Shown here piece after piece: positions 35,437 through 46,150 of a stretch of 64,000 nucleotides of DNA. A program made the translations under genes and the position numbers. The stretch lies in NCBI GenBank assembly GCA_037693485.1, contig CM075351.1, forward strand, positions 101,078,001-101,142,000. The letters run 5' to 3'. The notes below the pieces were generated by a model. The model saw nothing but the letters and a program-made list of their open reading frames with translations. It ran no database searches and had not been told where the DNA came from. Each line of letters begins with the position of its first letter. The first letter of the stretch is position 1. Source of the DNA: Kitagawia praeruptora. Lineage: Eukaryota > Streptophyta > Magnoliopsida > Apiales > Apiaceae.

Positions 35437-37089
35437 TAAAGGAAGTAGAAGCAGGAGGTTCGAACAGTGTTTCTCAATCAGCCAGGAATACCTCAATAAT
35501 AGGTCCAGGGGGAAAACTCCTTGTGGATTTCTGGCCGAGTACTGGCGATATTATTGGGCCAAATGCTGCCCAATTCAAAACCGCCGTCGGAGATCAAGTC
35601 AGGCTCCATATTCCTATTAACATTCCTAATTTCCGCAAAGTGCCATCTACCTTCAAGGATGTCATTTGGACATCATTAATGGTACTTACTTCTACTTTCC
35701 TGCAAGATTAATGGTAGTTTGTTATAGATCTGTAGTGATAGAAATACCTGCAAGATTCCCAGTCATGATCAAGTCTGGTTACGTTGGCATGAAAAGCTTT
35801 TTGAGCATCAGGTCGGTTCATATAAGCATGCACATATATTAAATATTCCACCATAGTCTGCTCATTTAAAAGATTATTAGGTACTTTAATCAGTTTATTA
35901 GGTACTTTCTTTCTTTTATTCTTTTTCCTAATCAACTAGGTTTATATTCTAATTACAGGAGCAGTTTGAGTTTAGTGTAGACGACCATGTTGCTCGCCCA
36001 ATTATGGAGGCACTTTATCCATAAAAACTTAGGACTGTTAGAGGCAAATATCGGATAGAATATTTGGCTAAAGCTTCGAACATAGAAGAAGCGAAGGCAA
36101 ACGTCCCACCTGCTATCAGTGCCGATCTTTGGGTCCAATTTGTCGATCATGAGTTTTTGCCGGAAGTAAAGGAAAAAAATGCAAAATATAAGATCAATAG
36201 GAGCTTAAATAAAGTAGGTATGGCAGTTGGTAGGCAAACTTACTCACAGATACATTACAAAAAGGTACGTATCATTCTATGTTGATAAATTACTACCTGT
36301 CCATATTTGTAGTCTATATTTGTTAACATTACCTGCTGATCTTTGTAGGAAAAAGAAAATCCTACGAAGAAGCGGTGTCGGGTTGATGATTGGCTCACTG
36401 GACATGAACACAAGGATGGAACTCCTTTGGAAAGTGCAAAGGAAACATACGCGAGTAGTCATAAACACATTTATTTGTATATAAGAGTCTCCACATAAAA
36501 ATTTAACAGCCAGCATTTGTGTGTCCTTTTGCATCAGTTTATTTCTCTTTAATTAAATAACTTAATTTATAAGCTTGTTTCCTGCTTGAATAAATGCAGG
36601 AAAAAGTCAAAGAAATTCATGTTAAAATGCTTGAATCTTGAGTCCCAACGGATGATATTAGTTCCGATGCATTGAGCCAAGTACTTGGCGAGGACAAAAA
36701 AAATTGGGTTCGAGGAGTTAGTTCGTATAGCACGAAGAAACAACTATATTCATCTTCTCTTGCACTTGCTTCGGTCAACCCATCACAATCACTTGGAGCG
36801 GAAATGGCGGGACTTAAGGCAGACATGGAGGAGGTCAAAACATTGCTCAAGGTCAGTTTGTTTTTTTTTTAAATATGTATCCTGCTGCTTCTGTAGACTA
36901 TGCATGCCTTCTGAGGGTTCATTTTGTTAAGTCTCAAAGCTTTAACAAAGCTTGCAGTAACATTATTAAAAATGTGAATTGTAGAAAAAGATGGAAGGAA
37001 AAGAAAAAACAATTAGTGATGTGTGCTCTTGTTTATAGTCATAATTTGTTTATTTGGGCAGCAGTTACAGAATCAGATTCAGTAGGTGC

Positions 37090-37634
37090 ATGTGTTCTGT
37101 ACTTCTGTAACTTTTGCCTTTGAATGTACAAGTAGAGACAAAAACTGGTTCTGCCTCTTCTGCACAAGTAGTTTTATAAGTAGGAACTTCAACTTTGCTC
37201 TTGACTGCAAATTCGTAAAGAATTGACTTGGAAATTTTCGGCTCCTGAAAAAAATTGACACGAGGAGTCATAGACATGTAATCGAAGTTTATCATCTTCA
37301 TATTGAGTAGTAGAACAAACCTGCATGTGAATACTTGAGGGTCCTGAAATTTTCATATTTTTCTTTATACACTCAAGTGCAATTTTTGCCACATCATTCT
37401 CAGCAGAAATTATACGTGAGAAACTTTGTTCCGACCTATATTCAATTCCATCCACTAAGACAGTGGATTGAAACTTCGGCTTATGATCAAAACCTCTGTT
37501 ATCAGTTGTGTAAACAGGAAGTTGCAAGCCAGACTTTTGTGCATACTCTTGCAGTTTGTTTTTATGCATTGCCTGATCTGGGAGAATTATTCCTGCTCTC
37601 TTTTCAGTTTCAGTTATTATAGTTATTTTTAGTT
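37090..37634 (-). pseudogene. Captured piece of a double-stranded-RNA-binding protein gene, antisense
   Basis: On the - strand, 37570-37330 encodes a dsRBD with MHKNKLQEYAQKSGLQLPVY, FQSTVLVDGIEYRS and AENDVAKIALECI. An intron with GT and a polypyrimidine-AG follows, then a second, truncated dsRBD (SKSILYEFAVKSKVEVPTY ... FKGKSY). The two-domain order resembles plant DRB/HYL1-type proteins; which member is unknown. The intron means DNA-level capture, not a processed transcript. Imperfect 17-bp repeats TCAGATTCAGTAGGTGC (37073-37089) and TCAGATTCAGTAGATGC (37635-37651) border it. It is truncated at both ends. Confidence 0.75.
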
Positions 37635-37874
37635 TCAGATTCAGTAGATGCTGGATACTCATCATACCTTGGTTATCAGAATTGTTAATTCATGGCATTT
37701 TATATTTGCCAATGTACTCCAAGGAGTGTGGTCGGTTCAACTTCCGGTAAACATCCAATGGAATCCCCTCGTGAGACAGTTAATGCTTTTGGGTCATCAA
37801 GTGAACTACGCAAAGTCACATTGCTTAATAGAGATAAACGAGAGGTTGCTAAGGGGTTTGTGGACGACAGTTTA

Positions 37875-38210
37875 TGTTATATTTGACTTAATTTATCAAA
37901 TAAAAGAAAAGAAATAATACATAAATAATGTATTGAATAGGATATAAATTATGTACTGAATGTATTGGGAAGTTATAAATTGTATTTATTGTGATTAATG
38001 TGTAATTAAATGTTATATGGACAGTTACAATTTGGGGTGAAGGTGATGTGAGAAATGTCCTATATAGTGACTTGTGTTCAATAGAAGAAAGCAATCATCT
38101 AGAGAGAGAGAGCTTGTTCAACACATACCCGGAACTCCAAACTATGGATTATAGTTTTTTTTGTAACTATCATCTTTCTTATATATTATTGCAGGTTGAT
38201 TTTTCTATCA
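37875..38210 (+). repeat. LARD left LTR
   Basis: Starts TGTTATATTTGACTTAATTT, ends TTCTATCA. Contains a GAGAGAGAGAG tract. Confidence 0.93.
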
Positions 38211-41080
38211 TTGGTATCAGAGCTATGGAGTTTTTTTTTTCTGGCGGGTATTATCTGGTTCTTCTGCTGCGGGTTGTCAATCAGTGTGGGTTTTGTTTAC
38301 AGTTTTCCTATATCTGGTATTCAGTCAATTGCTCGTGGAGTGATCTTTGATTGTTTTTCTTTTTCTCTCTCTTTTGTTATTCTTTTGCGTAGTGTTTTGT
38401 CATTTTTCCTACCTGTTTCCTTGCCCAAGTTGTAATAGCTATTGTAATATTATTTTTCTTTTTATACAATTCATGCTTTTAGCTTGATTTATTTCCTTGT
38501 GCTTGCTGTTGATGTATGTACATGTTGTCTTCATGACTAATAAGTTTTTGATTATTACATGATCATTACTGATTTTTGCATATAACCTGAGTGCTCTAGT
38601 TTTCTTCAGATCTTAGATCTTAGTGTTCACCATATTGTGAATACACTTAATACATGTGTTTTCTTGTTCATTTTTTTTTTTGTAACATTTGTGATATTTT
38701 GATCATATATTTGCATTTATTATCTGCTTGTTTAAATGCTATCGGTTTAGTTTAGTAAATTTTTTTATGGATATTTTCATACTACGATTAGATATATCGC
38801 ATCATGTATTTTTGTTTTTTTAGACTTCTGTGTGTTTTTTAAATTGATAGCCTAATGTTCTTGATTAAGTGGAAATGTTTTTTGTCTTATTATTGGTCTG
38901 TTCTTCATGCTCTCTTGGACATATCTATTTAATTTAGGATTAATGCTTGTGATTGTGTTTCAGATTATCACTTCATATATTTTTGGTTGTTTGGTAGTTT
39001 CTACATCTGCGTGTATTAATTTTTTTTTTTGTATTCTTGTATAAATTTTGGAATGACGAAAATATAAATTTTATCGGAATTGGTAAATATATTGACTATG
39101 TATGTATTGGTTTTTTTTTATATTATTATATTCTTGGTGGTTATATTATTCCTAGCAGATTGAGTTCGTTCATTTTAAATATATTAAAATAATGATTAGT
39201 CTCGAATTATATTGAGTGGAGTCGATAAATTAGAAATAAATTGTTTTAAGTACAATTTGAAATTTATCGTTTAAATAAATGATTTTGTGTTTTTTTTAAG
39301 AAAATTATTGTTGCTCTCAAAATGGGGAGCGAAGAGGAAAAAAATAATATGAAATTAATTGTGTTTCGTATTTTTTTTGTTAAGCGGAGTCCGATGAAAA
39401 GTGAAATATAGATTATTTGGAAAATGATGATATTTTACAAGAAATATTTTTATAATACTCAGAATAGAGAGTATATAAAAATGAAAAAATAAATTTATGA
39501 TGTATATTAAAATATTCATTTAATTTATAAGGACAAGTGTCTGGGAATTAGATAAACAAGAATTTGTTGGTTTTGTTGGAATGAAGAGTTTAAAGAACTC
39601 TAAAAGGAGAATTGAACCGTATATTTTTTTGATGTTCAGAATATAGAGCACGTGAAATAATAAATTGTTTTTGTGATGCTCAAAATGTATAGCACAAAAT
39701 TTGAAATTTACGAGATGTATGTAAAAGGAAGACGTACTGAACAAGATTGATCATGAATAATGAATCGGTTCTGAATATTTGTTTTGAACCATATTTTAAT
39801 ATTTAAAAAAAATTAACTGTGTGGATGAATAACTATTATTGTATATAATAGTGAAATCTATTTTTTTTAGAATCGAGAAGTCGAAAGAAGTTAACTCATG
39901 GAGTAGAGCCATGAGATGTTAAATTGGGTTCAGATAATGGAATCTGGGAGTAGAGTGAACTACTCGAAGATTGAAAATTCATTTGTTGTAATTGAATTTT
40001 GGAAAATAAAATAAAGTTGTTAGTCTGTTTAAAAACTTGATGTTTGCCTAGTTGCAAAAGGTTTTTTTTTCTTTGAGAAATCGAGAATGAATTAGACAAT
40101 TGTGTCTGTGTTTTGAATAGTGGGAGTTTGTTTACAATATTATCGATATATGTTAATGATATATTGTTTTCGGTAATTAATAAAGGAATGCTCAACAAAA
40201 CTAAGTTCGGACTTAGAGGGAAAGTTGAGAATCTGAGTGAAATCTGATAAGTTCAGGGAATTAAATATTTTGAATATTTAGTGTGAACTAGAAAGGTATC
40301 CGAGTGGGAAAATGGTTAATGCGGAAAAGGCATTTGATGTATCATATGCGCAAGTAGTCGGAAGTTCGATGTTGTGTAATCGATTGACTTGACTTGGCGT
40401 ATTTTATTGGTCTAGTGAATGGATACGAAAGAAATCCTGATCAAGCCTAGTGAGAGGTTGTGAATAGGATAGTGAAGTACTTGAAGTGTATATTGCACCA
40501 CTAATTAGTTATGAGGCAGACGTTCCTGAATTTATTGATTGTTCTGGTGCAGATTTCGAAGGTAATAAGATAATGAGAATTCAATTTCGGAAGACCTATT
40601 GTTTTATGGTGGATCCGAAGTTAGGAAAGTAAGATGCATGAATGTGTTGCAAGAAGTGAAAGTGACAACATTCAATTAGTAAATTGTGTAATCAGTTTTT
40701 TTATTGAGCCTGGTGATAGGCTGTAAAGAAGAATCATGGTGAAGTACTTGAAGAGTACGTAGTAAAATAAATTGATTTATAAGGCACACGTGTCTTAAAG
40801 TTATTGGTTAATATGACGTGAATTCTTAAAAGTATTAAAGAAAGTGAGAATTCAACTTCGGGACACCTGCTTGATTAATTAGATCGAGTTGAAGTTGAGA
40901 AAGGAATGAGAAACATGTTGATTTGACTTAGAAATATTTAAGTCATGATATTGAAAATGTTATTCTCACGAATAGTGGGAGTGAGCGTAGACTACAAGAA
41001 AAGTGGGAGTCACGTGAATTGTTGGAAATGATGTGATGTGGGAGTAACAGAAATATTTGATAAATACGTCAAGTGGGAGA
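38211..41080 (+). other. LARD interior, non-coding
   Basis: T-rich in the first half, A/G-rich in the second. Two diverged copies of an approximately 300-bp unit lie at about 40381-40640 and 40686-40905; both have GTGAAGTACTTGAAG, a GAGGCAGACGT or AAGGCACACGT word, and GAGAATTCAA(C/T)TTCGG. This spacing resembles duplicated remains of a former pol 3' end, but no motif survives to prove it. Confidence 0.55.
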
Positions 41081-41419
41081 TGTTATATTTGACTTAATTT
41101 ATCAAATAAAAGAAAAGAAATAATACATAAATAATGTATTGAATAGGATATAAATTATGTACTGAATGTATTGGGAAGTTATAAATTGTATTTATTGTGA
41201 TTAATGTGTAATTAAATGTTATATGGACAGTTACAATTTGGGGTGAAGGTGATGTGAGAAATGTCCTATATAGTGACTTGTGTTCAATAGAAGAAAGCAA
41301 TCATCTAGAGAGAGAGAGAGCTTGTTCAACACATACCCGGAACTCCAAACTATGGATTATAGTTTTTTTTTGTAACTATCATCTTTCTTATATATTATTG
41401 CAGGTTGATTTTTCTATAA
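41081..41419 (+). repeat. LARD right LTR
   Basis: Matches the left LTR. The final CA has become AA (41418-41419), directly before the GTTTA duplication. Confidence 0.92.
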
Positions 41420-41893
41420 GTTTAAATATATGTCATGGCAGAGAAGTGTCTCCTGCAAAAAAAAGAGTGTACATACACTAGTACAAAACTGATCTTTTAC
41501 GTCGCCTCTGGCCAAAGGCGACGTAAAAAGTACTTATATACATCGGTTCTACCTAAAGGCGACGTATATGTACATTTTTTAACCTTTTTTACGTCGGTTC
41601 AAGAAAAATCTGACGTATAAGGTTATATTATACGTCGGTTGGTGAAAAGGCGACGTATATAATTATACTATATACGTCGGTTGAGGAAAAGACGACGTAT
41701 ATAATAATACTATATACGTCGGTTAAGAAAAAAGTGACGTATATGATGACATTATACGTCGGTTGAGGAAAAGGCGACATATATAATGCTATTATATACA
41801 TCGCTCTTAATATAACCGACGTATAAAACCTACTATTAATCTACACCGACGTCTATGCACTTTTAATATTTGTCTTGTATTGATTATCACCCC

Positions 41894-42521
41894 TAGGGGT
41901 GAGCATCGGGTGGTTTGGGCGGTTTAGGATCGCCAAACCAACCAAACCATAAATTTCGGGTTTTTAATTTTTCAAACCATAACCAAACCAAAAACCATAA
42001 CATTTAAAAAAAACCAACCTAATTATAACGGTTTGGTTTGGTCGGTTTCGGTTTAAAACCATTATTAAATAATAAAAAAGAGACAACAACATGTGTGAAC
42101 CAATAGCATAATAGCATAAAGTTTTATCAAAGCAAACCAATAGTAGCATAAAGTTTCATCAAAGCAGTTATAAAATAAATTACAAAATCTTCAAATATTT
42201 CCAAAGGATCATACATTAAGTTCACAAAAGTCTTAATTAAAAAAAAGAAGTCTAAAGCATTGGATATCGAATGTAATAAAATTAATATTAAAACTATATA
42301 TAATATATGCATATATAATATTTATATATTATTTGATCTTAATGGTCGGGTTGGTTAAATCGGGTGGAAAAATTAGTAAAACCAAACCCAACCCAAAATT
42401 TTCGGGTTTTAAAAATTTAAAACCATAACCAAACCAAATCGAAAAAAAAACCTAAACTTTCGGTTTGGTCGGGTTGGTTTGGTCGGTTTAACCGGTTTTC
42501 GGAAAACCGTGCTCACCCCTA
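41894..42521. mobile_element. hAT-type MITE, 628 bp
   Basis: Ends TAGGGGTGAGCA and TGCTCACCCCTA form perfect inverted repeats, and the 8-bp target duplication ATCACCCC lies on both sides (41886-41893, 42522-42529). Inner sequence is rich in AACCAAACC and GGTTTGGT words. No transposase. Confidence 0.95.
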
Positions 42522-42666
42522 ATCACCCCCAGATAACACAACACTCTCCTCTCTCATTTACCCCCATTCGTCTCAACGCTTTCTCAAGTCCTCATATTAT
42601 ACACACAAATCTCTGCATCTACACACATACATAACTTCAAAATTAATCATTTTTCACACGTTGTAA

Positions 42667-42881
42667 TGGAAGAAATTGAAATTAACCTCACAGACCAAGT
42701 CCCCGAAACCCTAATTTCAGACCTTTTGTTCCTAAGGTTTCTAATTTTGACCAGATCTGTGACCAAGAAGTTGAAATTGCTCCCATGGATGAAGATGAGG
42801 AGTCGTCTACGGAGTACATGGTTTGCAATTCGCGGTCCAGATTGATTCATAGTGGCTTCACCAAGTCCAATTGCTCTGGTT
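42667..42881 (+). pseudogene. Captured first exon of an unidentified gene
   Basis: Preceded by leader-like pyrimidine-rich sequence (42535-42640). An ATG at 42667 opens a frame; a second, partly overlapping frame reads EVEIAPMDEDEESSTEYM and then SRLIHSGFTKSNCS to a GT donor near 42882. Acidic then basic; I do not recognise the family. Its position at the 5' end of the captured exons suggests it could supply promoter and start codon for a chimeric transcript. Confidence 0.45.
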
Positions 42882-43873
42882 TGTTTTCTTGGATCTTTTT
42901 TCGAATCTTGCGTATTCGATAACCGATAGTTTTTACAATTATTTGAAATTTTGGCTCTTATGTTGTATTAATCCAGTTGTAATGTTACTGATTTAATATA
43001 TTTTTCTCGGGATTATAGTTTTCGATTGAAAATGTTTGTTTTAGTTTTAAGATATAAGGGGTTTTTTTGTATACTTTTACATATGTTGTTTGGATTTAGA
43101 TAAGTAGGAAATGTTGAAGTTAATTAGTTCGAAATAGTCAATAATTGTTCTTTTTCTCGTTTTCACAGCTAATTGTCGTATGCGTGCTCTGTAATTGAGA
43201 ATTACTAAGCTATTTTATGGATGATTCAATTGAGTTGGTTTGAGAAATTGTGAATGGCATAATTGATATATTCGATTGTTTATATGTGCAGCAGTGTTGT
43301 TTAGATGAGAATTAACTTTGATTGTTATTGTGTTGTATTGAGTTTTGTTATATCATGTTCGTAGATGAAGTTGTTTAAATATAGCATATCATTCTTTGTA
43401 TAGGAATTTACTTGTATAAATATAGATTAGGAATTTACTTGTATAAATATAGCATATTATTCTTTGATTCATGAATTCCTATTCTAATAAATTTCACACT
43501 TGCATAATCCAGGGAATTAAGTATTTTACCTTTGTTTCCTCACTACAGCAATACTAGAAGCAATATTTAAGCTTAATGGATAGATAGGAAGCTTAATTTG
43601 CATTAATGAATTTGATTAAATTTGTCAAAAGAATAAAATTGCATATGAAGGCAACGTGCTTTGACAAAATATCGTCATTGTGCCATGATATGTGTGGTGG
43701 ACAGCTGTTTTTCCCTAGATTAGTTTTGGCTGTTTTTTCCTAGATTAGTTATTGGGCTTACGTATGTACTATTAGTTATATTTGTTTTAACTTCAATCTT
43801 TACAATCTAGAAGCAAGTATTGTTAATTAAAAATTGTTATTCCTTCACTGAAAATAGTTGCTTAACTTTTCAG
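42882..43873 (+). other. Intron-like spacer in the Pack-CACTA
   Basis: T-rich, AT-rich, without gene; begins at a GT after the unidentified exon and ends at the CAG acceptor of the callose synthase exon. A short direct repeat, GGAATTTACTTGTATAAATA, occurs at 43402 and 43430. Confidence 0.5.
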
Positions 43874-44182
43874 CTGAAACGCCTGATAGAATTAGATGCA
43901 GCAATGACAGAGGACTTAGTTGCTTATAACATTGTACCACTTGATGCTCCCACAGTGACAAATGTCATAACATCATTTGCCGAGGTTAGTAGCCTCATCT
44001 TGTTGGTTATTGAATATAGCTACCTTTAGTCATATGCTGACACGATTTTTATGCAGGTACAAGCAGCAATTTCTGCTGTCAAGTACTTCAGGGGGCTACC
44101 AAAATTTCCAGATAACTTCCCCATCCCCGCTTCAAGAAATGCAGATATCTTTGATTTTTTGCACTGTGTGTTTGGTTTTCAG
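43874..44182 (+). pseudogene. Captured callose synthase exons (two)
   Basis: Exons 43874-43984 and 44057-44182 keep AG and GT borders and phase 0. Residues LDAAMTEDLVAYNIVPLDAP and then VQAAISAVKYFRGLPKF ... DIFDFLHCVFGFQ match the N-terminal region of plant glucan synthase-like proteins, closest in memory to the GSL8/GSL10 type. Callose synthases make beta-1,3-glucan at the plasma membrane and cell plate; this is only about 79 codons of a protein near 1,900 residues. Confidence 0.85.
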
Positions 44183-44843
44183 GTGACATTACGGTTCTTA
44201 GAAGCTCTCTGCTTTCTGCAGTTTGCACTTTGTGCTTTATATTGATAACTAAACATTGTCTTCTGCTTGATAACCATTATGCATATTTCACCAGCTGGTT
44301 GCCACTTGATTTAGTTTATAGAGTCGCAAAGAGTGCAGACTAGCCACGAAGTCTGACTTGGCGTAGTGCTTGTCGAGTGGTTTTGGAGAGGTAGAGCATG
44401 TAATTAAAAAATAAGAGGTTGTGGAGAATTTCTTTCTAAAATATTTTGTTAATATTATTTCTTTGATGTAAGGTAGTAAATCTCAACACTTATATGCGAT
44501 TCTCTATATTTCTCATTAGTAGCATCTTACCTCGCAAGTGAATATGTCTTTTGTTTTCATCTTTTTTATAACCCTAAGATTCTAGTGGATTTAGGAATTT
44601 TATTACTTTATTATGTGTATAAAATGACTGTAGGTTTTCATATTTTCATAGATTTTGTCTGGATTTACATTATGTAGTTTTCTTTCAGATATATGTTGCT
44701 GGTAGTGGAAACTTACCAGGTCTTTCAGTTGTTGATATGCTAATTCTTCCTTTTATCAGCATGTATGTCTTGAATTAAATGAAGCATGTCTCGTTTATAT
44801 ATTGTTGTTTTACTGCAACTGATGTAATGAAATATAATCTCAG
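44183..44843 (+). other. Spacer between captured callose synthase and hexokinase exons
   Basis: AT-rich, no recognisable exon. The fusion point between the two source genes lies somewhere here and is not visible. Confidence 0.5.
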
Positions 44844-45651
44844 GTTGGAAGGGATGTTTCTGCAAGCTTACAACAAGCAATATCCAGAAGAGGTCATTGT
44901 AAATCTCTTTATACTTTCGTTTTTCTTCACGTCACTATTGTTGCCATCCACATGTTTATGTGACACATAAAATTATTTCTAGATAGATGATGCAGCGCTA
45001 CTTTTGTTTTGGTTTTGCTAAATGATGCAGAGGTCCATAAAATGTTGTATGTATAACTCTGGATTCCATTTTATTGTTTTACTAATATTTTTTTTTAAAA
45101 TTCTATATTTTCAAATTGGTAGTACCACTGTTCTCATTTCCCTAATTTTATATGAGCAGGTAAATGACACTGTGGGAACGTTAGCCCTTGGACACTATCA
45201 TGATGAGGATACAGTTGTAGCAGTGATAATTGGGACATGTACAAATGTCTGCTATTTGGAGCGTGCAGATGCTATTATCAAATGTCAAGGCCTTCTTACT
45301 ACATCAGGAGGCATGGTATCCTTCGCTGTTCTTACCGTGTATTATTATATCCTTAAACATGCAAAGCAACCACGTGCACACATGCTTACATATACTTCTA
45401 TCAATAGGTAGTAAATATGGAGTGGGGGAACTTTTGGTCATCTCACTTGCCCAGGACATGTTATGACATCGATTTAGAGAGTGAGAGCCCAAATTGTAAT
45501 GATTAGGTAAACTTCAGTTTTCACTTTCCGCTGCTTCTCCAAAATTAAAATATTATCTTCCCTCATCTGTCTGCCTTGTAAAATGTAATTTTCATTTATT
45601 TGCTCATTGTTTGCTACAGGGTTTTGAGAAAATGATATCTGGGATGTATCT
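44844..45651 (+). pseudogene. Captured hexokinase exons (four)
   Basis: Exon pieces 44844-44898 (VGRDVSASLQQAISRRGH), 45160-45315 (VNDTVGTLALGHYHDEDTVV ... LERADAIIKCQGLLTTSGGM), 45408-45506 (VVNMEWGNFWSSHLP, TCYDIDL) and 45620 to about 45651 (GFEKMISGMYL) follow plant hexokinase order, with introns kept. Differences from the family include a Cys in the usual GTGTN motif (GTCTN) and TAG at 45504-45506 before the last donor. Hexokinases phosphorylate glucose and act in sugar sensing; this fragment covers part of the catalytic core only. Confidence 0.88.
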
Positions 45652-45669
45652 CACACTCTTTGATTGTAG

Positions 45670-45862
45670 GGGAACTCCTCAAATTGAAGTTATGTTTGAG
45701 GTTGATGCCAATGGTATTCTGAATGTTAAGGCTGAAGACAAAGCCTCGGGTATATCTGAGAAGATTACAATCACAAATGACAAGGGTCGTTTGTGTCAAG
45801 ACGAGATTGAATGCATGGTTCGTGAGGCTGAGGAGTTTGCAGATGAAGATCTAGGATCATGA
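45670..45862 (+). pseudogene. Captured BiP/HSP70 exon with new stop
   Basis: After a TAG acceptor at 45667-45669 the frame reads GTPQIEVMFEVDANGILNVK, then SEKITITNDKGRL and MVREAEEFADED, the substrate-binding domain of ER-type HSP70 (BiP). It ends after four unrelated residues at TGA 45860-45862. The join to the hexokinase exon is about 45652, so the last hexokinase exon and the BiP exon share one captured block. About 64 codons of a protein near 665 residues. Confidence 0.87.
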
Positions 45863-46150
45863 TTATGGAATCAGTGGGAGAATTAGTGGGAGAGTTAGAT
45901 GAATATAATAATGTTAGGTTTTTTTTTTGTTCTTTTTGTTCTGTTTGGTTTTGGTATTTCTTCTCTTGGGTATGTCCTTGAGAAGTTTCTTGGACCTGAG
46001 CTTTTTTGCTCTAGGTTGTATATTATTTTTCCGTTGATATAAAATTTCTGCTCTAGGTTGTATATGATTTTTATGTTGATATAAATTTTTTACAAGGTGC
46101 CCGTCCTCATTTACCAAAAATTAAAAAAAAATTAAATTTTTTTTGGACAA
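45863..46150. other. 3' flank of the captured block
   Basis: T-rich, with a repeated CTCTAGGTTGTATAT word (46010 and 46052) that looks like BiP-type 3' untranslated sequence, but this is not proven. No gene. Confidence 0.4.

Larger units (their letters stand above)
37875..41419 (+). mobile_element. Non-autonomous Copia-type LTR element (LARD), 3.5 kb
   Basis: LTRs 37875-38210 and 41081-41419 are nearly identical: one terminal substitution and two small length changes by eye. GTTTA flanks both sides (37870-37874, 41420-41424). A primer-binding site TGGTATCAGAGC (38212-38223), complementary to initiator Met-tRNA, follows the left LTR, and a purine tract AAGTGGGAGA (41071-41080) precedes the right one. 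The 2.87-kb interior has no polyprotein. It must have moved with proteins from another element. Confidence 0.93.

Noticed and set aside
41473..41480. Treating the 41.4-46.4 kb region as a host gene cluster for callose synthase, hexokinase and HSP70
   Set aside because: Only isolated exons are present, inside CACTA ends with an ATA duplication.
44779..44970. Open frame reading LEGMFLQAYNKQYPEE as an exon
   Set aside because: The adjacent frame of the same bases gives a clear hexokinase segment with a splice acceptor, so this is a shadow.
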